Translations under genes and position numbers: made by a program
Part shown: piece by piece, positions 16,835-24,546 of the stretch
Position numbering within the stretch: the stretch's first letter is position 1
Layout of the letters: each line of letters starts with the position of its first letter
DNA from: JAKRSE01 sp943369295
Lineage (GTDB): Bacteria; Armatimonadota; Fimbriimonadia; Fimbriimonadales; Fimbriimonadaceae
DNA: 64,000 nt
Reading direction: 5' to 3'
Assembly: GCA_943369295.1 (NCBI GenBank)
Contig: CALRMU020000001.1
Location: 1,219,791-1,283,790, forward strand
Notes under the pieces: generated by a model
What the model was told of the DNA's origin: nothing
The model's input: the letters and a program-made list of their open reading frames with translations, nothing else
Databases searched by the model: none

Positions 16835-18193
16835 ATGCCTACCGGACCTGCCGAAGTACAGGTTTCGGCGAACCTGACTTCTGTGACTGGTCTGGCCGTA
16901 CACAGGGGGCAGGTGTGGGCTGGGACGCCTGGCGGTCTGGTGAGCTGGAATGCCTCGGGGCAGGCAAGACATTGGACAAGGAAGGACGGCTTACCCGGCA
17001 TTCGTATTCGGACTCTGGCGGTCGTCAACGGAGATCTTTGGGGTTTGGCCGAGAAGCCATTTCGTTTGACGGCATCTGGCTTCAAAGTTGAAGCCTCTTT
17101 TCCTGCAGCTGGCGTAGGCTCGATACTGAGTATTAATGGCCTTCCCGGCCGTGCTGTCGGCTCGACTTTGGTAAAGGGGGCAAGGCTATGGGCAATCCCA
17201 GAATCTGGCCTTTGGACAGTGGCCGGCAGCAAGGCTATTGAGTTCAAACCCCAACCTCCCACGCGGCGCTTGACCAGTTTGGCAAGCGACCAGGAGGGGA
17301 GCATCTATGTCGGAACGACAGACAAGGGGGTCCTAAAGTTTGATGGCTCCAAGTGGTCGGCTCTTCCTTTGCCGATCACGAAGCTGGCAGGGTTTGATGC
17401 GTCTTCTCTCGTCCTTGGCAGGGCAGGGTTATGGATCGTTCCCCTTGAAGGTGCTGCCTTCACTTTTGAAGGGAGGAAGGCGGGATCCAAGGGGGCTCCT
17501 TGGCGTCAGTCGGTGAAGTGGCGTGGACTGACAGTGGTACGCCGAGCTGACGGCCGTCTGGCTTCGATTGATGCGGCTGGTGCCGAATCTCCAGTTGCGG
17601 TCGTGCTTCCCAGAGTCAATGCGACTTCGATTTTCGTTCTCGGGGAGACTCTGTTTGTCTCCCAGCCTGGAGGCTGGAGTGAGTTCACGCCTGGCGCAGA
17701 TCCGGTGCATCGTTTTGATGTTGCGCCCTTGACCGGCTGCCCGACCACCAGCATTTGGGCGGATGAGAAGCAGGTCGCGATTGGGACTCAGAATAACGGG
17801 CTCATCTTGCTTTCGCGTGAATCCGGCACTGCAACACACCTACACGAAGCCCACGGAATGACGGATGACTGGGTGACTGCCATCGCTCCTGACCCAGATG
17901 GCGGACTGCTGATCGGCACCTTCATCGGTGGACTGCTGAAGTGGGATGGCGCCAAGGTGAGTCAGGCTGGACTTGCCGGAGGCTGTGTCAACCGGCTGCT
18001 TCTTGATGGAGAGAAGATTTGGGTCGGCAGCTTATCTGGCGTGCACCTCTACCGAGCGGGCAGGCTGATCAAACCAAGCTGGAACCAGCAAATCGAGCCA
18101 GATGTGTACGATTTGGCAGTGATCAACAGCCAACTATGGGTGGCGGCGGGCGGGGCTCTTCACAAAATCTCGAATCCAGATTTTGCCGATTGA
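16835..18193 (+). CDS. Beta-propeller protein with two-component-regulator-type repeats
   Basis: A protein of 452 residues built of repeating strands of the Reg_prop type: GQVWAGTPGGLVSWN, GDLWGLAEKPFRL, GSIYVGTTDKGVLKFDGSKW, GGLLIGTFIGGLLKWDGAKV and EKIWVGSLSGVHLYRAGRL. These repeats normally form the periplasmic sensor propellers of hybrid histidine kinases, but no kinase, membrane segment or clear signal peptide is present. The start is ATG 16835, directly after a TTG. It lies 11 bp behind the VIT gene, so they probably act together. It overlaps the convergent AraC gene end by 34 bp. Confidence 0.75.
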   Translation: MPTGPAEVQVSANLTSVTGLAVHRGQVWAGTPGGLVSWNASGQARHWTRKDGLPGIRIRTLAVVNGDLWGLAEKPFRLTASGFKVEASFPAAGVGSILSINGLPGRAVGSTLVKGARLWAIPESGLWTVAGSKAIEFKPQPPTRRLTSLASDQEGSIYVGTTDKGVLKFDGSKWSALPLPITKLAGFDASSLVLGRAGLWIVPLEGAAFTFEGRKAGSKGAPWRQSVKWRGLTVVRRADGRLASIDAAGAESPVAVVLPRVNATSIFVLGETLFVSQPGGWSEFTPGADPVHRFDVAPLTGCPTTSIWADEKQVAIGTQNNGLILLSRESGTATHLHEAHGMTDDWVTAIAPDPDGGLLIGTFIGGLLKWDGAKVSQAGLAGGCVNRLLLDGEKIWVGSLSGVHLYRAGRLIKPSWNQQIEPDVYDLAVINSQLWVAAGGALHKISNPDFAD

Positions 18194-18573
18194 GCCGCGG
18201 CTCTGGCTTGAGAAGGACTGTGACCAAAGAGCAGCCTGAACTGTCTTGAAAAGGTGCTCGCACTGGCGAAGCCAACTTCTGCCGCAATCTGGTTGAGGGG
18301 CAGGGAAGTCTGCTCGATTAGGGCCTGGGCGACCTGCATTCTGGCGATTGCCCTGTGGTCTCGGGGTGGCCGCCCGAACTGACGAGTAAAGCTTCGAATG
18401 AAGTGGTGCTCAGAGAGTCCAATGTCTTTCGCAAGCTGCTTGGTGGTCATCGGAACATCGAGGTTCGATTCCAGCTTGACCCTGGCGGTCTCAAGGAGCG
18501 TGGCGATTTCTGCTCTGGTCAGCCACTTTTTTGCCCCGACCTTAGCCTGCGATAATCCGAGAGGACAGGGCAT
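18160..18573 (-). CDS. Minimal AraC-family transcriptional regulator
   Basis: A protein of 137 residues consisting almost only of an AraC/XylS double helix-turn-helix. LTRAEIATLLETARVKLESN leads into MTTKQLAKDIGLSEHHFIRS (first HTH, FTRQFGRPPRDH) and LNQIAAEVGFASASTFSRQF (second HTH, LFGHSPSQAR). There is no ligand-binding domain, so it may be constitutive or respond through another protein. Its ATG at 18573 overlaps the stop of the upstream zinc-ribbon gene as TAATG, which suggests translational coupling. It could control that operon. Confidence 0.85.
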   Translation of the reverse strand: MPCPLGLSQAKVGAKKWLTRAEIATLLETARVKLESNLDVPMTTKQLAKDIGLSEHHFIRSFTRQFGRPPRDHRAIARMQVAQALIEQTSLPLNQIAAEVGFASASTFSRQFRLLFGHSPSQARAAAQSAKSGFEIL

Positions 18574-19694
18574 TATCGAATCTGAAAGCTCCCCGAAACA
18601 GTGGTGGAAGACGATCCACCATCCTGAGTTGTGAAGTAGAGAATCGCACCAATTACGATTAAAGCCAAGAGAACGGCAAGGGCGACCTTCCATGGAGAGA
18701 TTGGCGCCTCTCCGGCCACGTTGCCTGTCTGACCATTGACAAAAAATCGCCAGATCTTGCCCTTGTAGCGATAAGCTCCTGAGTAAATGGGCAAAAGAAT
18801 GTGCTTGAAGGTCACATCAAAATGGTTGATGTTGTAGCCCGTAATCTGCTGCCTGTCTCCGCCGATATCAAAACGAATAGCGCGTTCAATTTCTGGGCGC
18901 ATCTGGCCCTCGGCAATGCCGAAGCCCTTGACAAGATCAATGTCGTACCTCATGGCTTGGTAGCCAGAAAGGTAGGAGGTTTGGTAGCTGGCAACACTGC
19001 TTAGATCCCAGCTCTGCATGTGCTGGGTGTACTGGCGGGGAAGGGTTTCTGTCGCCATGACCAGTACATCGTCGAAGGGGACTTCGACTGTTCCAGCTGC
19101 CGGATACCAGCGAGTTTTTGTAACTGTTCGAGTCTTGGCCTCACCATTTTCATAGTATGTTTCAGTCTCGTAGTAGTCTTCCCCCCTCATGCCTGTGTAG
19201 TGGTTTACAGTGAAAGAGTCGTAAGTCCAGTAAGGGACGTACATGGCATGAAGAGTCGATTCCTGTTCGGCTCTTTTCTTTAAATCGTTTGGAGCCCAAA
19301 ATCTGCTGCCAATCCAGTTTCTGTAAGAGTCTCTGGCCTTTCTGGCATCGATTTGAAAGGGAAGAACGCCGCCAGGAGGAATTCGAGTTTCTGGGTCGGC
19401 AGGAACAACAACCTTGCTGCCGCAGAAGGGGCATTCTCCTGACTCTTTGTAAGGACCAAGAGTGTATTCAGCCGCACAAGAATTGCAGTGAAGAACCTTT
19501 TCAACTTCCAAGCTGGCATCCATAGATGCCTTGTGCCTAAAGGTCTCGAAGTCCAGTTCCTGCAGACCCTCGACCTGCGGGGGCGCAATCGCCTGCTCAT
19601 AGCCGCAGTAGGGGCATTTAAGCTGAGTGCTCCCCGGCTTGAACTCAAGCGAGGCTGAACAAGAGGGGCAGGGAAGTGTTTGTGGTCCGCTCAC
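18573..19694 (-). CDS. Zinc-ribbon membrane protein, partner of the SPFH protein
   Basis: A protein of 373 residues. The N-terminus has two rubredoxin-like zinc ribbons: CPSCSASLEFKPGSTQLKCP with YCGYE, and CNSCAAEY ... CPFCGSKVVVP. The middle (about 110-320) contains MYVPYWTYDSFTVNHYTGMRGEDYY and a long beta-rich part ending in LLPIYSGAYRYKGKIWRFFV. A single membrane helix near residues 345-365 (VALAVLLALIVIGAILYF) is followed by a Ser-rich tail. Such proteins are often mislabelled as helicase or RNA-polymerase subunits. They commonly sit beside SPFH-domain genes, as here. Function is unknown; membrane-associated scaffolding is inference. Confidence 0.75.
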   Translation of the reverse strand: MSGPQTLPCPSCSASLEFKPGSTQLKCPYCGYEQAIAPPQVEGLQELDFETFRHKASMDASLEVEKVLHCNSCAAEYTLGPYKESGECPFCGSKVVVPADPETRIPPGGVLPFQIDARKARDSYRNWIGSRFWAPNDLKKRAEQESTLHAMYVPYWTYDSFTVNHYTGMRGEDYYETETYYENGEAKTRTVTKTRWYPAAGTVEVPFDDVLVMATETLPRQYTQHMQSWDLSSVASYQTSYLSGYQAMRYDIDLVKGFGIAEGQMRPEIERAIRFDIGGDRQQITGYNINHFDVTFKHILLPIYSGAYRYKGKIWRFFVNGQTGNVAGEAPISPWKVALAVLLALIVIGAILYFTTQDGGSSSTTVSGSFQIR

Positions 19695-19781
19695 TCAGGG
19701 TCCTTTGAAAATGGCTTACAGCTGACTGCGTGGATTGTCTGGCGTCGCACCATCGCTTCCACCGAGCAATGGCGCAGTTCC

Positions 19782-19812
19782 GAGGTCGAGTTCCCTGAAG
19801 AAACTCGACCTC
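19782..19812. repeat. Intercistronic hairpin between the SPFH and zinc-ribbon genes
   Basis: GAGGTCGAGTT (19782-19792) pairs perfectly with AACTCGACCTC (19802-19812) around a 9-nt loop. It lies in the 137-bp gap between two leftward genes and has no U-run in the transcribed direction. It may protect the upstream message or partly attenuate transcription. Confidence 0.6.
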
Positions 19813-19831
19813 AGATCATGTCTTGTGGCGA

Positions 19832-20926
19832 TTAGGCGCCAGGAATGGGAGGAGGCACTGAGCCAAGCACAGAAGCAACAGCAGGAACGTCCTTCGCTGC
19901 TGTCCAGCCAGCCATGCCGGCCTGCCACACCAGAGTTTCTCCGGTCAGCTTGCCCGATGCGGCCAGTCCCTTAAGTCCAGCAGCATCGAATGGGCCGGCA
20001 GAAGCGCCATCGACTGCCACGTGGATAGCGATGCTCGGCACCGGAGGAGGAACCGGAGCGCCGCCCTGAACGGGTGGTGCGCCAGCCATGGCTCCAGCCA
20101 GCTGCTGACCAACGGCCATTCCAGCTGCCATCTGGGCGCCCATGGCACCCATGCCGCCAGGATTCTCGGTCAGAGACTCGGCTGCCTGGTACTGCATGTA
20201 GGCATTAAGGTTGCCAATGGCTCCCATGCTGGACCTCTTGTCGATAGCCTGCTCGACTTCCGGCGGAACCGAAACGTTCTCGATAGTCAGGTTGATCAGC
20301 TGAAGGCCATGCTCGGCAAACTTGGGGTTGATCTGGGTGGTCAAGGCCGCGCCCATTTCGCCGTACTTGCCAACCAAGTCAAGAACAGGAATCTTGGCTG
20401 TGCCCAGAGCATCAGAGAAGCCGGAGATCAAAAAGCTTCGGCACTGCTCGCTAATGTCGTCAGTGGTGAACTCCCAATTGGTGCCAACGACCTCTTTCAA
20501 AAAGAGACCGGCATCGGCAACCTTCATAGAGTAGCTGCCAAAAGCCCGCACTCTCACCAGGCCAAAATCCTGGTCCCTCATCATGATCGGGTTGGGGGTG
20601 CCCCACTTCAGATCAGTGAATCGGCGAGTGTTGACAAAGTAGACCTCTGCTTTGAAGGGGCTGTTAAAGCCGTATTTCCAGCCCTGAAGGGTGGAAAGAA
20701 TGGGGAGGTTCTGGGTGTCCAGAGTGTGCATCCCAGGGGGGAAGACGTCCGCAATCTGACCTTCGTTGACGAAGACAGCCACCTGAGATTCGCGAACGGT
20801 GAGCTTGGCTCCGTTCTTGATTTCGTTGTTGTGGCGCTCAAATCGCCAGACCATAGTGTCTCGCGAGTCATCCGTCCACTCGATGATGTCGATAAATTCG
20901 CCGCGCAGCTTGTCAAAGAGTCCCAT
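19832..20926 (-). CDS. SPFH-domain protein with C-terminal GYF_2 domain
   Basis: A protein of 364 residues starting MGLFDKLRGEFIDIIEW at ATG 20926. Residues about 25-240 form an SPFH (stomatin/prohibitin-like) domain of the YdjI class: KLTVRESQVAVFVNEGQIAD, PGMHTLDTQNLPILSTLQGW and RVRAFGSYSMKVADAGLFL. After a Gly/Ala/Met-rich stretch (GGMGAMGAQMAAGMAVGQQL) the C-terminus is a GYF_2 domain, VDGASAGPFDAAGLKGLAAS followed by LVWQAGMAGWTAAKDV. SPFH proteins form large membrane-bound rings or microdomains. The zinc-ribbon gene downstream is a recurrent partner. Longer in-frame starts exist, but the conserved MGLFDK start is clear. Confidence 0.88.
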   Translation of the reverse strand: MGLFDKLRGEFIDIIEWTDDSRDTMVWRFERHNNEIKNGAKLTVRESQVAVFVNEGQIADVFPPGMHTLDTQNLPILSTLQGWKYGFNSPFKAEVYFVNTRRFTDLKWGTPNPIMMRDQDFGLVRVRAFGSYSMKVADAGLFLKEVVGTNWEFTTDDISEQCRSFLISGFSDALGTAKIPVLDLVGKYGEMGAALTTQINPKFAEHGLQLINLTIENVSVPPEVEQAIDKRSSMGAIGNLNAYMQYQAAESLTENPGGMGAMGAQMAAGMAVGQQLAGAMAGAPPVQGGAPVPPPVPSIAIHVAVDGASAGPFDAAGLKGLAASGKLTGETLVWQAGMAGWTAAKDVPAVASVLGSVPPPIPGA

Positions 20927-21025
20927 TTTTTGGCCTGAGTTACACCTAAGTATAACGGAATTCGGCGCTGCAGGATGCAGAGGGAATCTACCCATGGGAC
21001 TCGTCCGTCTGAGAACTGAACGACT

Positions 21026-21553
21026 ATGAATGTGAGCCGATTCGCCCTCCTCTCTCTCGCCGTCATTTCTCTGACGGGCGCTTCTGCCACGGTTTTCGCC
21101 CAGGCCTCTCAGCCTAAGGGTCTATCAGCCCGAGTTGGCATCCTTTTCCCCAGCAACGGAGCGGCACGAGATCAGTCTGCTACCTGGCTTGCTGCGGGTC
21201 TTGATTACCGCCTCGGCTATGTTGGCCAAAAGACCATTGCTGATCGAGACGTGAGTGCCTTCACCAGCATTTCGGTCGACTGGTTCGGAAGCGGAAGCTA
21301 CTCCAGCCTTCCTGTCATGTTCAACTACACTTTCAGGCAGGATTCTCTCTATGCCGGTGCTGGTGCAGGCATTGCCTTCCAGCGCAAGCCAGAGCAGGTC
21401 GGAACTGACACCAACAGCCGTTTCGCCTTTCAGTTGAACATCGGCTACGATTTTGTCAAGCAGAATCAGCCCTACTTCGCCGAGCTTCGTTACTGGGGCG
21501 GCAGCAGCGCCCAGCACACCGGTTTCGGCCTTTACGGCGGCATCCGCTTCTAA
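21026..21553 (+). CDS. Small outer-membrane-type beta-barrel protein
   Basis: A protein of 175 residues with a signal peptide (MNVSRFALLSLAVISLTGAS, cleavage after VFA). The mature part alternates polar and hydrophobic residues with many Gly and aromatic residues (GLDYRLGYVG, MFNYTFRQDSLYAGAGAGIAF, FAFQLNIGYDF, FAELRYWGG) and ends in GLYGGIRF. A C-terminal Phe is the usual signal for insertion by the BAM complex, so this points to an outer membrane. Size suggests an eight-stranded barrel. The specific role is unknown. It ends at a strong terminator. Confidence 0.7.
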   Translation: MNVSRFALLSLAVISLTGASATVFAQASQPKGLSARVGILFPSNGAARDQSATWLAAGLDYRLGYVGQKTIADRDVSAFTSISVDWFGSGSYSSLPVMFNYTFRQDSLYAGAGAGIAFQRKPEQVGTDTNSRFAFQLNIGYDFVKQNQPYFAELRYWGGSSAQHTGFGLYGGIRF

Positions 21554-21572
21554 TCTCAGTTAGAACCGATTA

Positions 21573-21609
21573 AGTGGGCAGGCGATACAAAATCGCCTGC
21601 CCACTTTTT
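21573..21609 (+). terminator. Intrinsic terminator of the barrel protein gene
   Basis: A perfect 14-bp stem AGTGGGCAGGCGAT / ATCGCCTGCCCACT with an ACAAA loop, followed by TTTTTG. Confidence 0.93.
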
Positions 21610-21680
21610 GTTTGGTCAAGGCTTCCTTTGCGTTATGTCATGGTTTGACCCTTTGTTCAGGTTCAAATCGATCTGGTGAT

Positions 21681-21725
21681 GATTTTTCGAAAAATCTGTG
21701 TTGATACAGTTCTGTTTTTCGAAAA
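21681..21725. promoter_or_regulatory. Paired palindromic operator candidates upstream of lacI-type gene
   Basis: GATTTTTCGAAAAATC (21681-21696) is a perfect 16-bp palindrome centred on CG. A second copy of its core, TTTTTCGAAAA, lies at 21715-21725, 33 bp further on. A central CG in a palindrome of 14-16 bp is typical of LacI-family operators. The pair sits 30-70 bp before the GTG start of the LacI gene, with TATATGAT at 21732-21739 as a possible -10 box. Autoregulation is inferred from position. Confidence 0.55.
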
Positions 21726-21753
21726 GGCAGGTATATGATGTAGCGGTAAATCA

Positions 21754-22788
21754 GTGAAGACGACGATTCGCGATGTTGCGAGGGCCGCGGGAGTTTCGGC
21801 CATGGCTGTCTCTAAAGTGCTGCACGGCACAGGTCAGAACGTTCGTGTCTCCGAACAGACAGCGGAGAAGATTCGAGTCGCAGCCTCGGAACTCAACTAT
21901 CAGCCTAACGCCTTTGCTCGGAATCTTAAAGCGGGCAGGACCAACACTGTCGGAGTCGTGCTTCAGCACTTCGGTGGTTTTGTCGAAGGCAACCCCTATT
22001 TTCCTCAGCTCTTCAACGGAATCGTTTCGGCTCTCTTTCCGGCAAACTACACCTTGGCTCTCTGTCCCAAACTTGTTCAGGATGGCGATATTGGAGCGAT
22101 GCTGGATGGCCGTTTCGACGGCGTCCTCTGGGCGCGTCCAGACTTCACCGAAGCCAATGTTGAGACCTTAAGGAACGCCCACGTTCCCCTCGTCATGCTG
22201 CACGCGCCCCCTGGTTCAGCCGAGGGAATCAGCACCTTCTGTGCCGACAACTCGAAGGCTCTGCTGGCGGCAGTTGAGCACCTGTTGAATCTTGGTCACC
22301 GATCTTTCACCTTTGTCAACAACGAAATCGACAGCAATACAGCAGAAGGGAGAAACAGAGCCGAGGCTTTTTTGGCGGCTGTTCAATCAAAAGGCGTGCA
22401 CGGTGAGATTTTCGACTGGGATGAAACAACAGCTTCTTTAAAGCAGTGGCTGGATTCGAATCCCAAAATCACCAACCTCATCTGCTTTTCAGACACCCTG
22501 GCAGGCAGGGTTTTAAAAACCTGCGAGACCCTCAACATCTCAGTTCCAAATGACCTTAGTGTGGTCGGCTTCGACTCCTCCACCTTCTGCGACTTAACAA
22601 GTCCTAAGTTAACTTCAGTTTTCCAGCCCGTCGAAAAGATCGCCTTCGAGGCTGCCACTCATCTGCTAAAGCTCATTGAGCTGCAGACCCAAGGGCGCAA
22701 AGACTTCACACATACCTCGTCACTCTACAGCTGTGGCTTCGACGTCCGAGAGTCCACAGCTCGACCTTCACCGAAGAAGCACTCATGA
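21754..22788 (+). CDS. LacI-family transcriptional regulator
   Basis: A protein of 344 residues, standard for LacI/GalR. The N-terminal helix-turn-helix TIRDVARAAGVSAMAVSKVL with the hinge YQPNAFARNLKAGRTNTVGVV precedes a periplasmic-binding-type sugar-sensing domain (PNDLSVVGFDSSTFCDLTSP, LTSVFQPVEKIAFEAATHLL). It starts at GTG 21754. It overlaps the pseudopilin gene by 4 bp (ATGA), so the two are cotranscribed. The same LacI-pseudopilin-lipoprotein order recurs at 56.3-58.5 kb. The ligand is unknown. Confidence 0.93.
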   Translation: MKTTIRDVARAAGVSAMAVSKVLHGTGQNVRVSEQTAEKIRVAASELNYQPNAFARNLKAGRTNTVGVVLQHFGGFVEGNPYFPQLFNGIVSALFPANYTLALCPKLVQDGDIGAMLDGRFDGVLWARPDFTEANVETLRNAHVPLVMLHAPPGSAEGISTFCADNSKALLAAVEHLLNLGHRSFTFVNNEIDSNTAEGRNRAEAFLAAVQSKGVHGEIFDWDETTASLKQWLDSNPKITNLICFSDTLAGRVLKTCETLNISVPNDLSVVGFDSSTFCDLTSPKLTSVFQPVEKIAFEAATHLLKLIELQTQGRKDFTHTSSLYSCGFDVRESTARPSPKKHS

Positions 22789-23732
22789 AAATCAAAGCGT
22801 TTACTCTTATTGAACTCCTTGTCGTCATCGCGATCATTGCGATTCTCGCCGCCATTCTTTTTCCCGTTTTTGCCCAGGCAAAGACAGCCGCCAAAAAGAC
22901 TCAGGATCTCTCCAACCTCAAGCAGCTTGGAACGGCAGCTCTGATGTATGGGGCTGATTACGACGACAACTTCCCCCGCAACGATTACTTGGTTCCTGGC
23001 AGGCAGAACTGGGCTCCTTTCACCTGGAGAGAAGCTGTTGGACCCTATGTGAAGAATGGAATCATTTCTGTCACATGGGCTTCGACCAACAGCACAGCTG
23101 TGACCTTGGCAACTGGAGATATTTGGAGCTCCCCTACCGCACCTCAGGGCCGCTACCACTACGGCGCCAACCAGGCAGTCATGCCATCCGGGCAGCAGTT
23201 TAGAACGGGCGGCAACTGTGGCGACAATTACAGCGGCAACAACTTTGGCGATGATCAAACCTGTGCAGGAGCTCCTACCGGAATCGGAGCAGTCCCCTCA
23301 GCTAGTCAGACCACGCTTCATCGTCCTGCCCAGACCCTGATGCTTGTTCCTCTTGGAGTTGCGACCAACTGGGGCGCTGCCAACGTTTATCTGCAAAGCG
23401 GATCATGGTGGTGGGGCGGCGCTGGCGCAAGGATTGCGGGCGGCACTATTCCTCCAAACTGGGATGCCGATGGCGCTTCTTCAGTCGTTAATGACTACTC
23501 GGGAAATCTCGCTGGCAGGGGCCCTGCTGTGGCTCTGCCCCGATTCAGGTTCAACTTGGTTGCGAACATCACTTATGCTGATGGACACGCCAAGGGCAAG
23601 AGAAAGGGAGCCTTGAGCTGGTGCAACGATATGTTCGTGCAGGGTTCAAACGTCAACCCCTACTCTTCAGATCGCGCCGACTCTTATGAGTTCAACGCCG
23701 GCAACATCTGCGCGGGGTACAGCGCCAATTGA
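22785..23732 (+). CDS. Pseudopilin with type IV prepilin N-terminal methylation motif
   Basis: A protein of 315 residues. It starts MKIKAFTLIELLVVIAII and has the prepilin peptidase site just before Phe 6 with Glu at mature position 5. After the helix and VFAQAKTAAKKTQ, a Gly/Asn/aromatic-rich globular part follows, with a DGH motif (YADGHAKGKRKGALSW) near the end. This is the common architecture of the abundant pseudopilins of Armatimonadota and Planctomycetota. It would be inserted in the inner membrane and assembled in a type II secretion or type IV pilus-like fibre. It is translationally coupled to the LacI gene before it and the lipoprotein gene after it (TTGA). Confidence 0.9.
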   Translation: MKIKAFTLIELLVVIAIIAILAAILFPVFAQAKTAAKKTQDLSNLKQLGTAALMYGADYDDNFPRNDYLVPGRQNWAPFTWREAVGPYVKNGIISVTWASTNSTAVTLATGDIWSSPTAPQGRYHYGANQAVMPSGQQFRTGGNCGDNYSGNNFGDDQTCAGAPTGIGAVPSASQTTLHRPAQTLMLVPLGVATNWGAANVYLQSGSWWWGGAGARIAGGTIPPNWDADGASSVVNDYSGNLAGRGPAVALPRFRFNLVANITYADGHAKGKRKGALSWCNDMFVQGSNVNPYSSDRADSYEFNAGNICAGYSAN

Positions 23733-23974
23733 AGAAACTGGTCATTCTGCCCCTGCTGACTCTCCTTCTCCTGATCGGATGTTCAGGAGGAGGAGAGGTT
23801 GACAACTCCTCGCTCCCTCCTGGAGCGGGCAAGCCCCTGAATCCGTCTGGAGAACTGACACCTGAACAGCAGAATATGAACGGACAGATGCAGCAGGGTG
23901 CAAACGCCGCCGCTGATCGAATGGAAGCAGCGGCCAAGGCAGAACAGGAGGCAAAGTCACGCAACGGAAACTGA
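23729..23974 (+). CDS. Small lipoprotein downstream of a pseudopilin
   Basis: A protein of 81 residues starting at TTG 23729 inside the pseudopilin stop (TTGA overlap). The signal MKKLVILPLLTLLLLIGC ends in a lipobox. The mature part is short, with SLPPGAGKPLNP, then a Gln/Ala/Glu-rich helix (AAADRMEAAAKAEQEAK). It matches no family I recognise. Its place corresponds to the small lipoprotein in the second cassette at 56.3 kb (also with PGxGxP), so a pilus or envelope accessory role is plausible. Confidence 0.75.
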   Translation: MKKLVILPLLTLLLLIGCSGGGEVDNSSLPPGAGKPLNPSGELTPEQQNMNGQMQQGANAAADRMEAAAKAEQEAKSRNGN

Positions 23975-24366
23975 ATTTCTCTCTGATTGCAGCCGCCGCA
24001 TTGACGGTGGCTGCAGTCTATGGCTGCGCTTCGGAAGTCGATGAAGAGATGCCGAAGAGAGCAGTCCATGCCTTTGAAGGGGAAGTTTCAAAGGACTACG
24101 TCGGAGACTGGAAGGCTTCTGACAATATGTCGGGTCTCAACCTCAAAGAGGACGGCTCGGCTGAGATCCTTGCCGTGACCATGTCACAAGCGGGCAGAAA
24201 CGAAAGCAAGCTGCCGGGCGAATGGAAGGTAAATGAAAAAGATCTTCTGCTCAAATACAAGTCTGGAGACAGCGACGTCGTTTTGAAGTATTCGGCTGAG
24301 CTCAAGGGAGATTCTCTAAAGCTTGTGCAGTCTGGCAACGGCCACACGACGACATACAAGAGGTAG
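23971..24366 (+). CDS. Lipoprotein of unknown function, probable CTG start
   Basis: A protein of about 131 residues. The first standard start, TTG 24001, would leave only nine residues before the lipobox Cys, too few for a signal peptide. In the same frame CTG 23971 gives MNFSLIAAAALTVAAVYG-C, a proper lipoprotein signal, and overlaps the stop of the preceding gene as CTGA, like the ATGA and TTGA overlaps upstream. The mature part (YVGDWKASDNMSGLNLKEDG, LPGEWKVNEKDLLLKYKSGD) looks like a lipocalin-like or META-type small beta-barrel. No closer family call is possible. Confidence 0.65.
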   Translation: MNFSLIAAAALTVAAVYGCASEVDEEMPKRAVHAFEGEVSKDYVGDWKASDNMSGLNLKEDGSAEILAVTMSQAGRNESKLPGEWKVNEKDLLLKYKSGDSDVVLKYSAELKGDSLKLVQSGNGHTTTYKR

Positions 24367-24546
24367 CGAGGCTTTCAGAATCAAAAGAGAAGGATGAAGG
24401 ATTAAGGGTAACCGTATACTGTACGCACTGCCTTCTCCCTTCTCTTCTTCGCAAAAGACAGGCAATCCCGGGAAAGCTGCCTGCTGGACCTATCGCTAGA
24501 GATAATCACTGAACCTCTCTTGAAATATCGCGTCCTTCCTGCCAAG

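Noticed and set aside
20021..20938. Plus-strand open frame of 305 codons
   Set aside because: It lies exactly opposite the SPFH-GYF gene, whose domains are clear, and its translation has no domain-like pattern. It is an antisense shadow.
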